Positions 11,001 to 20,387 of a stretch of DNA of 64,000 bases are shown here, piece after piece. Position 1 is the stretch's first letter, and each line of letters opens with the position of its first letter. A program made the translations under genes and the position numbers. This DNA is from Ephydatia muelleri (Eukaryota; Porifera; Demospongiae; Spongillida; Spongillidae): positions 7,909,122 through 7,973,121 of the forward strand of contig JABACO010000020.1 in assembly GCA_013339895.1 (NCBI GenBank). The letters run 5' to 3'. The notes beneath the pieces are model-generated. The model worked only from the letters and a program-made list of their open reading frames with translations. It ran no database searches and was not told the DNA's origin.

Positions 11001-11291
11001 CTATTGTCGTTCTGCTAACAACCTTTTTGCTTCTGTCATTTCTTTCTTTGTTAACGTGTACGTGCGCCCTGTGGCTGTAACAGGGTCAACTTTGCTTAGT
11101 ATGTCAGAGGGGTCATCATCCATGATATCTGGTGGTTCAGAGTAGATAATGATGGTGATGGGATACATGGATGCAGAAACATCACAGTGACAGTATGTTC
11201 CAAGTGATCTACTGATTTGGCATAGCCTAGCCAACATGACCCAATCAGCTGGAGATGGAGAGGGTGGAACACTCAAGAGACTTGCAACCAA
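11001..11291 (-). pseudogene. Left-arm copy of the C-terminal coding segment
   Basis: 96-residue frame. Its C-terminal 40 or so residues (DPSDILSKVDPVTATGRTYT, then KKEMTEAKRLLAERQ) repeat those of the plus-strand ORF at 11236-11865. Upstream of that the frame has slipped by small indels, and the N-terminal part is antisense of the plus-strand gene. It is therefore a remnant made by the inverted duplication, not an independent gene. Confidence 0.6.
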
Positions 11292-11865
11292 AGCGAGTCT
11301 TCAGCAGATATACAGTGGCCACATACTTACTCCCAATGACCTGTACAGGTTTGCAGTAGAGGAGATCAGAGGAATGCACTTTGCCTTTGCCACCTGTGTA
11401 GAATACGATTGCGAAGCTCAAAATCTGCAGGAGAGGCTTAAGCATAGTAAGACGATTCCTGGCATGCACCAAATCCATTGTGCAAAACCATTGCCTGCTG
11501 ATATCATGGAAGTGAGGTCATTTTCCACCAGCAGTAATTCCAGACATGAGAAGACTACCTCCATACATCATGCAAACCACATTCAGATAACAGCCATTAC
11601 AGGATATATAACTGTGAACTACAATGGGTCATGTTGGCTAGGCTATGCCAAATCAGTAGATCACTTGGAACATACTGTCACTGTGATGTTTCTGCATCCA
11701 TGTATCCCATCACCATCATTTATCTACCCTGAACCAGATATCATGCATGATGACCCCTCTGACATACTAAGCAAAGTTGACCCTGTTACAGCCACAGGGC
11801 GCACGTACACGTTAACAAAGAAAGAAATGACAGAAGCAAAAAGGTTGTTAGCAGAACGACAATAG
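11236..11865 (+). CDS. Uncharacterised TE-associated protein ending in a WLGYA..FLHP..DPVTATGRTY module
   Basis: 209-residue frame spanning the spacer and the inner part of the right arm. IPGMHQIH lies at about residue 75. CWLGYAKSV (residue 133) is followed by TVTVMFLHP, FIYPEP, DILSKVDPV and TATGRTY. I know this module order from the C-termini of unannotated transposon-linked proteins in Hydra, fish and sponges; I cannot name the family. Only the C-terminal half looks complete; the start at 11236 is within the repeat junction and probably not the original one, so the ORF may be the last exon of a longer gene. No catalytic motif seen. Confidence 0.45.
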   Translation: MTQSAGDGEGGTLKRLATKASLQQIYSGHILTPNDLYRFAVEEIRGMHFAFATCVEYDCEAQNLQERLKHSKTIPGMHQIHCAKPLPADIMEVRSFSTSSNSRHEKTTSIHHANHIQITAITGYITVNYNGSCWLGYAKSVDHLEHTVTVMFLHPCIPSPSFIYPEPDIMHDDPSDILSKVDPVTATGRTYTLTKKEMTEAKRLLAERQ

Positions 11866-12323
11866 ACTGTATGTACATTGTCATGTCCATGTTTGGTGTA
11901 TCATTAAGTAAACTTTGTGGTCAACTATTAGCCAACTCTGTTGTGATGAATAGATGAAGTCAGGAGTTTAGCAAGGTGTAATGGCCACACCCTGAAGAAT
12001 CCCAGAACCGGGTTTGGTAAGTAAGGTGATCCTGATACAAACTAGTAACCCTTCCGTTTTGGTGTCATTTGGAGATATGGTACTTCCAAACCATAAAATT
12101 TTTACCAACATTTAGTGATAATGGCCAACCCTGTTAACCCCTATGAATAATTTTAAGTTCATCAAACAGTTAAATGTGATACAGGTATTCAGATCATTCA
12201 AAAATGATACACATTCCCACCAGGAAGAAGGTAAATCAATGCAAAGTATGAAAGGTCACAACGGTAATTAAATATTCCGTGCTCGATATTTTCATAACGA
12301 AGAGGTTTGTGGTATACATATAT

Positions 12324-12622
12324 CAAGTGAAAGTGTACATATCTATAAGGAGAATTGAAAATTTACATTAGTTAATATTGTGTAAAAAAAGAGGGCCCAA
12401 TTGATGGAGAATGACCCGTCCCCCCCCCTGGCTATGGGCCTGATAAGAGCTTACACATATAGATCTCTAAACTATCTACATGTATGGTAACGTCTGGTAC
12501 AAACGGTGGAAGCATCAAATGTACAATAGACCTTATTCCATAAAAGATGAATTCCATTACAATACGTATCAATGTACGTGACGTTGTACTAGTTCAATGT
12601 ATTGGAGGATTTGACTTAGACG
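12324..12622. other. Intergenic, no gene seen
   Basis: AT-rich sequence with a C-run near 12420. It probably contains the 5' flank of the THAP transposase gene. No clear terminal repeat was found. Confidence 0.4.
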
Positions 12623-14388
12623 ATGGTATTGAGTTGCTGCGCTCCAGGTTGTAGAAACAAAAAGAATGCTGGCTCTCCGATCAAATTTTATCGGTTCCCG
12701 TTGGATCCTAGTCATAGGATGCTCTGGATCTCCGAAATTCGTTGGCAAAGCTTTGTCCCAACTGACTCGCATATGCTTTGCAGCGATCATTTCATATCAG
12801 GTACCGATTTCACGCCAAACAATAGATGCATTATCACACTCTTGGTCGTTACTAGGTCATACTAGTCTCGATCCACTGCATCCTGACTTCGTTCCAAGCA
12901 TTTTTGATGAAGTGGATGGTCCAAGTAAGGAAAAGCTCAAAAGGGAGCTAAAGAAATATGTACAGACTACAGAAACAAAACGTAAAAGTAGCACATCTGT
13001 TGCTTGCACCGCCATGGAAAAGGATAAAACATGTACATATGCATCATCGGCATGGATAACTTAACTGTTTCAATATATGCATTTTTTTGTAGCACTACAA
13101 GTAGATGCTATTGCAGCCCAAAGAATATCAAGGTGGATGACATTTCACATCACGTGGAGCCTTCAGTGACAGACGTGCAGGTGCAAGCACATTTTGAAGT
13201 TAACCCAGTCACATTTAATGAATCTTCACAGAATGACAAATGTATTCAAGTGGTGCCTTCAGTTAGTGACAATGCAATTCAGGTAGAACTTTTGATGGAT
13301 GACAACACATTTGGGGGAAAACCTTTGACAAAAGCTGTGATGGTCCAAGCAGATGTGAAATATCCAGCTATGATACATGGCGGTGTTCAGACAGAGGAAA
13401 CGAATCAATGTTATAGCTGTGTAAACCTGAGGGTTAATAAGCTCAAGCTTCAGGAATGTATAGGACCATTATCAGAACAGCATTTGAAGGATGATGACAA
13501 AAAAGTCAACTTTTACACTGGGCTCCCTACATTTTCTATGCTTGACTTCATAGTTAAGTTTGTATCATCAGGAATACCTTTCATAGGCAAACTGAGTCGT
13601 TTCCAAGAGATATTGTTGGTTTTGATTAAGCTTAGGCTGAACCTTGAAGAACAGGATCTAGCATACAGATTTTGTGAGTCACAATTAACTGTTTCTAATG
13701 TGTTTAGGAAATGGATTTACACCATGGCAGAACAACTCAGTTTCTTGATTCACTGGCCATCTAGGGAGCAAATGATGACAAGTATGCCAATGGTGTTCAG
13801 AAAGTTTTTCAAAAACTGCATTTGCATTTTGGACTGCACAGAAGTATTCATTGAGCGTCCAGCAAATCTGCAGGCAAGATCACATACATGGAGTGAATAT
13901 AAACACCACAACACAATCAAAGTGCTAATTGCAGTAACTCCTCCAGGAACAATTTCCTTTATTTCTGAAGCATGGGGAGGGCGAGCTTCTGACAAATTCA
14001 TCACAGAACATAGTGGTGTTCTTGATAAACTAGAACATGGTGATCTTGTTCTCGCTGATAGAGGTTTTACAACTGAAGATAGTGTAGGGCTATATTGTGC
14101 TACGTTGTGCTGTCCTCCGTTTACGAAAGGGAAGAAGCAATTATCTCGCAATGAAGTGATTATGCACGAGAAATATCTCACGTTAGAATACGTGTTGAGC
14201 GAGTAATTGGTCAGATGAAAAAGAAGTATAAGCTTCTTGAAGGTGTTATTCCAATCAGCATGCTTAATGAGAAGACACCCACTGACGACAAAACTTCCAT
14301 TGATTGTATTTTTACAGTCTGTGCAGCTCTCTGCAATGCTTGCACATCTGTTGTTCTTCTTACCCATGCACATATACAACACACTTGA
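12623..14388 (+). pseudogene. THAP-domain DDE transposase, ISL2EU/Harbinger (DDE_Tnp_4) type, one frameshift
   Basis: ATG at 12623 begins a THAP zinc finger (MVLSCCAPGC, then W.., then MLCSDHF) ending at 12800. A 55-bp GT..AG intron (12801-12855) leads into HPDFVPSIF, the usual THAP end. Another short intron lies near 13032-13090. The large exon carries a DDE_Tnp_4 nuclease: LAYRF.., WPSREQ, the first Asp in CILDCTEVF (13830), YKHHNTIKVLI and the second Asp in VLADRGF (14050). One base is missing near 14157, so the third catalytic block (RVERVIGQ, about 14195) and the end (stop 14386-14388) are read in another frame. THAP plus DDE_Tnp_4 is typical of ISL2EU elements. Terminal repeats were not identified. 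Confidence 0.8.
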
Positions 14389-14581
14389 CTCCACACTAAA
14401 TAACATATGCAACATACTCACATGTAATGCAGTAAACACAAATTACAACTTTCACTTTTTTTTATTTGTACTGTGGTTTGCAATCAGGGCAGTACCATTT
14501 GCCCCTTGGAACATAGTCTAACTCTAGACACGCAATGTGATATCATTGAATTGGGCACTGAGGATTGTCACAGCCAACAGT

Positions 14582-14588
14582 GTGTGAT
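14582..14588. repeat. Left target-site duplication GTGTGAT
   Basis: Identical to 15396-15402, flanking the inverted-repeat element 14589-15395. An extra matching base would make it 8 bp if the element ends are set one base in. Confidence 0.7.
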
Positions 14589-15395
14589 CATAGATAGTAT
14601 AATACATGGATTGGAAACGAGAAAGATTACGGAGTTTCATGCGCGTTTCGACTTCCGTAAACTATACAGTCTACTGAATGTCTACAGGTGTTATTCGGAG
14701 TGCACTTTCCTCTGTATTGGAGGATGAAGGGTTTGGACTAAACACCCCACGACTGAAGTTGGCTAAAGAAATAGCTCGAAAAATTCTTTCTGGGCAGGCC
14801 CAGACGAAATTTACGTGGCATTGGTGATCACACAATAGTAGAAGCTGCAATAGAAACGACCGCTTAAATGTTGATATGCCAACTGAACAACTCTAGGGTC
14901 ATTGTACATCTATACCAAGTAATTTGTAGTTCGTGGATTGTAAAGGTTTCGTCAAAAAAATCACATAAATAGTGACCATTTGTATCACAGAATACGCGTA
15001 TGCTTGACTCTAACTTCGCGTGCAATCGTTCTCAAGCCTTAAAAATGCCCCAGAGCAATACTTGCTGCTATACAGCAAGTGACAGGACATAAGACGTGTT
15101 TTAAAGTTCTTGTGTTCAATGAGGAAAATTACACTACCAAATACATGGGCGGTCTAGGACCGTGTCCTAATATGACACGTAGACATACAATACAAAACAC
15201 TTACCTTCCTTCTTGTTGGTACCACAGACTATTTGATGTACGTTAAAGTATGACAACACCTAAACGAAACCCTGTTTGACAAAACTCACAACTATTTCAA
15301 ACACCTCAAAAACGAGTCACGGAGTAGACGCGGTAAGTGACGTCACGTACGTATTAATGTACAGCGTTTCCAATCCATGTATTATACTATCTATG
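14589..15395. mobile_element. Short inverted-repeat DNA element (807 bp, 31-bp perfect TIRs)
   Basis: Left end 14589-14619 and right end 15365-15395 are perfect 31-bp inverted repeats starting CATAGATAGTATAATACATG. A 7-bp duplication GTGTGAT flanks it. A 7-8-bp duplication is typical of hAT or P-like elements; the TIR sequence itself I cannot assign. Inside there is only a short coding remnant (about 14690-14830, VIRSALSSVLEDEGFGL and following) and no transposase, so it is non-autonomous. Confidence 0.8.
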
Positions 15396-15830
15396 GTGTG
15401 ATCGAGGCGGCCATGGAACTAGGCTACTCTTCAATGAAGCCTGAACAGGTCAAAGTAGCTGTGACTCTAATTGAAGGCAGGGACGTATTTGCTATTCTAC
15501 CCACGGGTTTTGGTAAAAGCCTCTGCTTGCCAGTGGCGTTTGATAATTGTCAGAAGAAAGAGCGGGGCTATTCCATTGTCGTTGTAGTTTCCCCTCTAGT
15601 GGCCATCATGAAAGACCAGGTAAGATCAGGAAATGGATGCTTTATTTATAAACCATTAAATCATTTTAAAACAGGTTTCTACCTATTCCATTAAAGGCCT
15701 AAAAACAACCTATGTCACTGGTGAGGTTACTGACAAGTCAGTTCTTGATGAAGTCTCACAGGGAAATTTCCAGTTGGTGTTTTTCACACCAGAGATGCTC
15801 ATAGGCAGTAACAGATGGAGGAATATGCGT
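15396..15830 (+). pseudogene. RecQ-type DEAD/DEAH helicase fragment (motifs Q, I, Ia)
   Basis: Exon 15396-15619 carries KPEQ (Q-like motif), Walker A LPTGFGKS (about 15498) and VVVSPLVAIMKDQ (Ia). A 55-bp intron (15620-15674, gtaaga..acag) leads to exon 15675-15830 with YVTGEV and QLVFFTPEMLI, as in RecQ proteins between motifs Ia and II. The reading ends just before the expected DEAH box. There the sequence turns into an inverted copy of the exon start (15831-15874). It is a 5' fragment of an ATP-dependent 3'-5' DNA helicase gene and cannot be functional as it stands. The upstream part was displaced by the 14589-15395 insertion. Confidence 0.75.
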
Positions 15831-15874
15831 CATTGAAGAGTAGCCTAGTTCCATGGCCGCCTCGATCACACATT
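15831..15874. repeat. Inverted copy of the RecQ exon start, without the inserted element
   Basis: Reverse complement reads TGTGTGATCGAGGCGGCC and continues through the same bases as 15396-15439. Here TGTGTGAT runs straight into CGAGG with no inserted element, so it preserves the empty insertion site. Confidence 0.8.
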
Positions 15875-16288
15875 GCACTACTGTTATCTCCATACAACTC
15901 TCTTGCAACAGCTGTACATTGAATGAATAAACACTTGTGTATGTTGATTAAGTGATAATTGCCCGCATCGAAATGCTGCATTCTGATTGGACTGCAATCC
16001 CTGTTGCAGCCTGTACAAAAACTGTGCGGGTTTGGTACCCGACCTTCCGCCCATACGCGATGGTCGGGCTACGCCTAACTAGCTATAACCATGTCAGTGC
16101 AAGTGTCAGTCTGTCTTGCCCTTCAAGCGCCTCGATCCACCTCCGGCCTCCCCGCCCGTATACGAAACCTTTGCCAACTGTTATTAAACAGTGTTATCTA
16201 CGTGGACAATCTTTCAAAAAGGGGGCGGGGGGGTCCCCCTCTGCGTTTTGCAGTTAGGCGTATCGGTGATGTCATTCATGTGTGGCCT
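15875..16288. other. Non-coding, no gene seen
   Basis: Contains an inverted GGTACCCGACC-like stretch near 16035 and a G-run near 16220. The ORFs here have no recognisable motif. Confidence 0.4.
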
Positions 16289-16480
16289 ATTTAGGTCTGG
16301 ACACGAGACAAGGGACCCTTGACGTGCTTTAGGGTCTGAGCACGAGAAGAGAGCGATGACATCATTGATCTTCATCACTGTGACGTCTTTAGGTCTGGGT
16401 ACAAGACGAGTGACCCTTAATGATGATGTCATTGATCTGCAGCAGTGTGACATATTTAAGGTCTGGGCACGAGATAAGAA
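16289..16480. repeat. Four degenerate copies of TTTAGGTCTGGGCACGAGAC
   Basis: Copies start near 16289, 16329, 16388 and 16456 with variable spacing (about 40-68 bp). Between them gatgacatcattgatct is also repeated. The reverse complement of the core (GTCTCGTGCCCAGACC) recurs at 29489 and in variant form near 45395. Confidence 0.6.
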
Positions 16481-18125
16481 GGTCCCAATCTAATTAAGTT
16501 TCCTCTTTAATATACGGCACGCTACATGAAAGACTCCGTATCAATTTACTCCGTCACACTATTTAGCGCGTAGCGTAAAAAGAGTGAAAGTCACTCCATT
16601 TTTTTTTTCACTCTGAGCCGGAGTGACAAAGAGTGAAAAGCATCACTCTGTTTTTGCTGTGTGCATGTGTGTGTGCATGTGCACACACACACACATGCAT
16701 ACATGAGCCAAAATTTTTCTCCCAAGGTGGACGAAAAGACGAATCCAATAGCACTGTCGTAACTATCCTGCACCTCTTGGCCTGAGCTTGTGGGGCGGGC
16801 CCTAAGCATTCACTTCATGCATAGTCTCCATGGAAACAACGATTAATAACCAACAAGACTTCATCTTCTTTGATTGTCCACATGTCAATGCTGTGATTGT
16901 ATACTTTCACACTTTATACAGTGTGTGTATGTGTGTGTGCATGTGTATGTTTGTGTGTGTGTTGGTTGGTGTGTGTTTGTTGGTGTGTATATAATGATAT
17001 TCAATGACACTATATCGACGTAACCACAGAATTACGGTAATTTTGTTGTATGATATACGCTAATCCGATCAGCAGTATAGCATCTGGATCAAGATATTCC
17101 AAGCACTGACTCAGTTATTAGAACTTAGGCATGTTTGAACATAAATCAACACCTTGCATAGTACAATCAATACACACACACACACACACACAACACATAC
17201 ACACACACACAATGTCTTGAACCTTGGGAGCTGAACGTATCAGATTGCCAGAGTGTTCTAAGACTTTACACAGTTAATGGCAAAACTCTATAACAAAGTA
17301 CATAAGCACATGACACGCTGTGAGACTAGAGCCTTCCACACATGGACCTGAACACAGTGCTCGGCAAGACAATGTGTTCACATGACCAATCCTCCAAGTG
17401 GAAACATGACCAGGAACCACTCTGTTGAATGTTGGAACTGCTCCAAATGGTACTGCTGTGAGGATCCATGCAAAAATGCAGCTGTGATCATTAGCGGTGG
17501 GCCATCTCGATGATGTTGGTGTACTTGTTCTCAAATAGTTTGGTGGTCTATAATAAGAGGGCTCTCTCGACAGGGAGGGGAGGCATTATGATAGCACTCA
17601 ATTTAGCAAACTAGATGCATTGCAAAATGATGTTCTTGTGTGAATTTGTGCCAGAATGGGAACAGTTGATTTTTGTGCAATCAGCAAACATGACTTTGCC
17701 TAAAAATAGAATACTAGCCTGATATCGGAGGTACACAGAGATCATAGTGTTCCTTTTCATGTATAATATGTAAGAGAAACCTTTCTTTATGTGACAAACA
17801 AGTAGAATTTGAAAATACCGGTTCGTATTGACACCAGGTGTTATGTTCACAAGAGTATACCATTACTTTAGTTTGCATCATTGTTGCAAAAACAACTATT
17901 TCAAAGTCTGTTCCATAAGTGTATACAACATTGATGCAACTTTGTTCTATATAATTATGTATTTGATATGTATCTTAGTTTTGGTCCAAAACCAAACCGC
18001 TGCTCAAATTGGTGGCTATTGCTTGGTAGTTCCATAAAAACCACAATACTGTTATGCAAATCTAGGTGACTGGATTCAGCCCCAAGAATAAATTTACTCA
18101 TTGCTCTAAATAAACAATTCCCATC
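16481..18125. other. Non-coding stretch with (GT)n/(AC)n microsatellites
   Basis: (GT)n/(AC)n tracts at about 16655-16695, 16920-16990 and 17171-17212. No convincing gene on either strand; the minus ORF at 17274-17534 shows no known motif. Confidence 0.5.
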
Positions 18126-18377
18126 TCATTTTATATGATGACGGCAGAGGGGAGATATTCCTGCTAGTTTTCTACGAATTAACTGTTCTTCATTAATAGA
18201 AACTTGTTTACATAAAATATTTGACAAGAAGTTGCTGGAAGCTGTCATCCATGAATGTGTTGGAGTTATGCAATCTGGTTTATGAGGATATGTGTAACAT
18301 CCTATTATTTCAACATCATCAACTTTAGAACTCACTTGGTCAATGTAATCAACTAAAATTTTCCTAAGATTTCTCAA
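18126..18377 (-). CDS. Short unrecognised ORF next to the Kolobok-like remnant
   Basis: 83-residue minus-strand frame containing KPDCITPTHSWMTASSNFL. Composition looks coding and it follows the transposase remnant on the same strand, so it may be a further exon or a second small protein of the same element. I do not recognise it. Confidence 0.25.
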   Translation of the reverse strand: MRNLRKILVDYIDQVSSKVDDVEIIGCYTYPHKPDCITPTHSWMTASSNFLSNILCKQVSINEEQLIRRKLAGISPLCRHHIK

Positions 18378-18440
18378 AATACAACGGACATGATGTGTGC
18401 GGAGGATTTGGACATTTGCATAAATGGCAACACTGTTCAG

Positions 18441-19222
18441 TCAACTTTCATCGTCTTCAATTTCACCATTGCCCTTACTAATCTCTTTATCCACATACTT
18501 AATACTACCGTTCCTTTGCTTCTTTATTTCGTTCTTGGTTTGCATTCATGTTCATCTGCATTTTCCTCAATCTCATCGTTGCTCTTATTAACCTCCTCAT
18601 CCCCGTACATATGGTAAACCTTTCTTCGCTTCATATTTTTTCTCTCATCTTGTTCATAAGTCCTATGTTGTGTCTTCCATCCATTTCTCTTCTGTTTGCA
18701 CTCAACAGTTTTAATGTAATCAGTCTTTTTTAGCCTAGCAATATTTTCTTTTTGCAAAAACCATGCCATGCCACAAAATATGGGTAACTTCAGTGCTTCA
18801 TATAAATCAAAATACCAGTGGTAAGCTTCATCAGTATTTATGAGCCGAGTTAAATTGGCATGTATTAATCCCAGATGTGTAGATACCTCATAATGCATGC
18901 ATGTTAAATGGCTACATTTACTCCTAAATCTAGTTAAAGTGTTAATGCGTGATTCTGTGGCATTTGTCCTCAACTGTCCAAGTGTCGGGTGTATTAATGA
19001 GCTCCACTTTGCAGCTATTTGTTTCAGACAGTCTATTTCATACATTAGTTGATGGTATCGACAAGTTAGAATAAAATGACTCTTGTAAGGCTTACTAGTG
19101 CATTTGAAGTCCTTATTTTCCCTACACTTTCCACAGCTACACACAAAATGTTCATGGAATACATGTGTAAACATGCACATGCATATATTTGGGCCCTTCC
19201 ATAATGGCCTTGTCAGGGTCAC
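18441..19222 (-). pseudogene. C-terminal part of a Kolobok-like transposase
   Basis: Begins TLTRPLWKGPN with a CSCGKC zinc-type motif, then CRYHQLMYEIDCL, LTRFRSK, MHYEVSTHLGLIHANLTR, YHWYFDLYEALKLPIFCGMA and a basic-acidic tail. I know this order as the C-terminal half of transposases often labelled Kolobok in invertebrate genomes. The N-terminal catalytic half is absent. The frame ends with a TAA near 18524, but a coding-like continuation in another frame runs to 18441. There the acidic tail is repeated in diverged form (KYVDKEISKGNGEIEDDE against HMYGDEEVNKSNDEIEE). It is remotely similar in block order to the gene at 1-2474. Confidence 0.55.
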
Positions 19223-19438
19223 AGATCAAGATATGCATATTCTAGACTCTCACTGGTTCTATGTTCCTGTTACATTGACCATGTACCCTACATCAGGCTA
19301 CATGTAGGTAATCTGTGCATCAAGTACGCTGTATCTGTGCTTGACACATGACCAGATGGTTTAGTATTTAACGTTCCTACTCACCCTAACACCAACTCCA
19401 TCACCTAGTAGTGTCTACTAAACCACATCACACTTATC
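19223..19438. other. Non-coding, no gene seen
   Basis: No motif or repeat of note before the AC-rich tract. Confidence 0.4.
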
Positions 19439-19660
19439 ATGCACACACACACACATACACACACATTTACACACACATACACACACATTTACACACACAT
19501 ACACCACTAACACACGTGTACACACATACACACACTAAAACACATGTGTACACACACATACACACACTAACACACACATACACACACTACCACACACACT
19601 TATACACATACACACACATGTGTACATGTGTACACATATACACGTGTACACTAACACATT
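19439..19660. repeat. AC-rich microsatellite
   Basis: Interrupted (AC)n with tac and tttac variants. The ORF through it (His/Thr repeats) is a by-product. Confidence 0.9.
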
Positions 19661-20229
19661 ACTTACCAAGCCTTGTAACTTCCCCAGGCTAAGTAGGTGT
19701 GTAGGTGTACGTACCCAGCCCCTAAGCTCCCCAGCTATATGCTTCTGTCAAAACGTGCCCAGTTGACTGATTGGGGGCCAGCGCAAGAACCCCTCTGAGC
19801 TGTGATTCTGCCAAACCCGACCTGTTGGCTGTGGGGAACTCCCGTGAGTGACGCTGGTCACCAGTTGGGAGTCCCCGTGGCCAAGCCATGCGTGGCTTGT
19901 TAGGTCATTTGGGGGAGACTCAGGGAGACAGGCACCTAATGGTGGCGTTGGCCACCCACTGAGTGACCTGCATACCAAGCCAGGACGCTGGCCCAGGCTT
20001 GGGTCCCCGAGTTAGAAGGTCAAGCCTGGTAGGGACCCACCCTGGCTGTATTTAATATTAATAGGCATGACAGTGATTAAGAAATACACAGAAGGGGTAC
20101 AATGGTGATGCAGGGGTGGAGGGTGGGTGATGCGAACCAACAAGCTCTCCTGAAGCACCGGGGAGTGCTGGGAGGCTGCCGGGGCATACAATGAACACAT
20201 GCACCAAATGCACACATACATGTTCTCAC
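19661..20229. other. GC-richer unique stretch between AC repeats
   Basis: Noticeably richer in G+C than its surroundings, with several ttgggg/gggac blocks. Open on the minus strand (19748-19978), but no motif is recognisable. Could be a SINE-like insertion; not supported further. Confidence 0.35.
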
Positions 20230-20261
20230 TGACACACACACACACATGCGCGCACCAGCGC

Positions 20262-20265
20262 ACAT

Positions 20266-20338
<73 letters not shown>
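20262..20338. repeat. (AC)n microsatellite
   Basis: About 35 uninterrupted AC units. Confidence 0.95.
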
Positions 20339-20339
<1 letters not shown>

Positions 20340-20387
20340 TATGTGCGAACACAAACATGTACCACCTAGTGCCACTGATATACACTT

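Larger units (their letters stand above)
10543..12323. repeat. Large inverted repeat (foldback-type), arms about 700 bp
   Basis: Left arm 10543-11243 and right arm 11625-12323 are near-identical reverse complements with a few substitutions and small indels (for example around 11120-11150 against 11720-11750). The central spacer is 11244-11624. Each arm carries, reading outwards, the last about 35 codons of the same protein followed by about 450 bp of non-coding sequence. The few differences argue against a simple hairpin assembly artefact. No typical transposase is inside. The BEL/Pao element sits at the outer end of the left arm. Confidence 0.85.

Noticed and set aside
11245-11478. Minus-strand ORF in the foldback spacer
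   Set aside because: Antisense shadow of the plus-strand frame 11236-11865.
10543-12323. Possibility that the foldback is a hairpin assembly artefact
   Set aside because: The arms differ by scattered substitutions and indels, and the spacer is not symmetrical, so a simple read-through artefact is unlikely; not fully excluded.
13750-14439. 229-residue minus-strand ORF
   Set aside because: Antisense of the THAP-DDE transposase, which carries the recognisable motifs.
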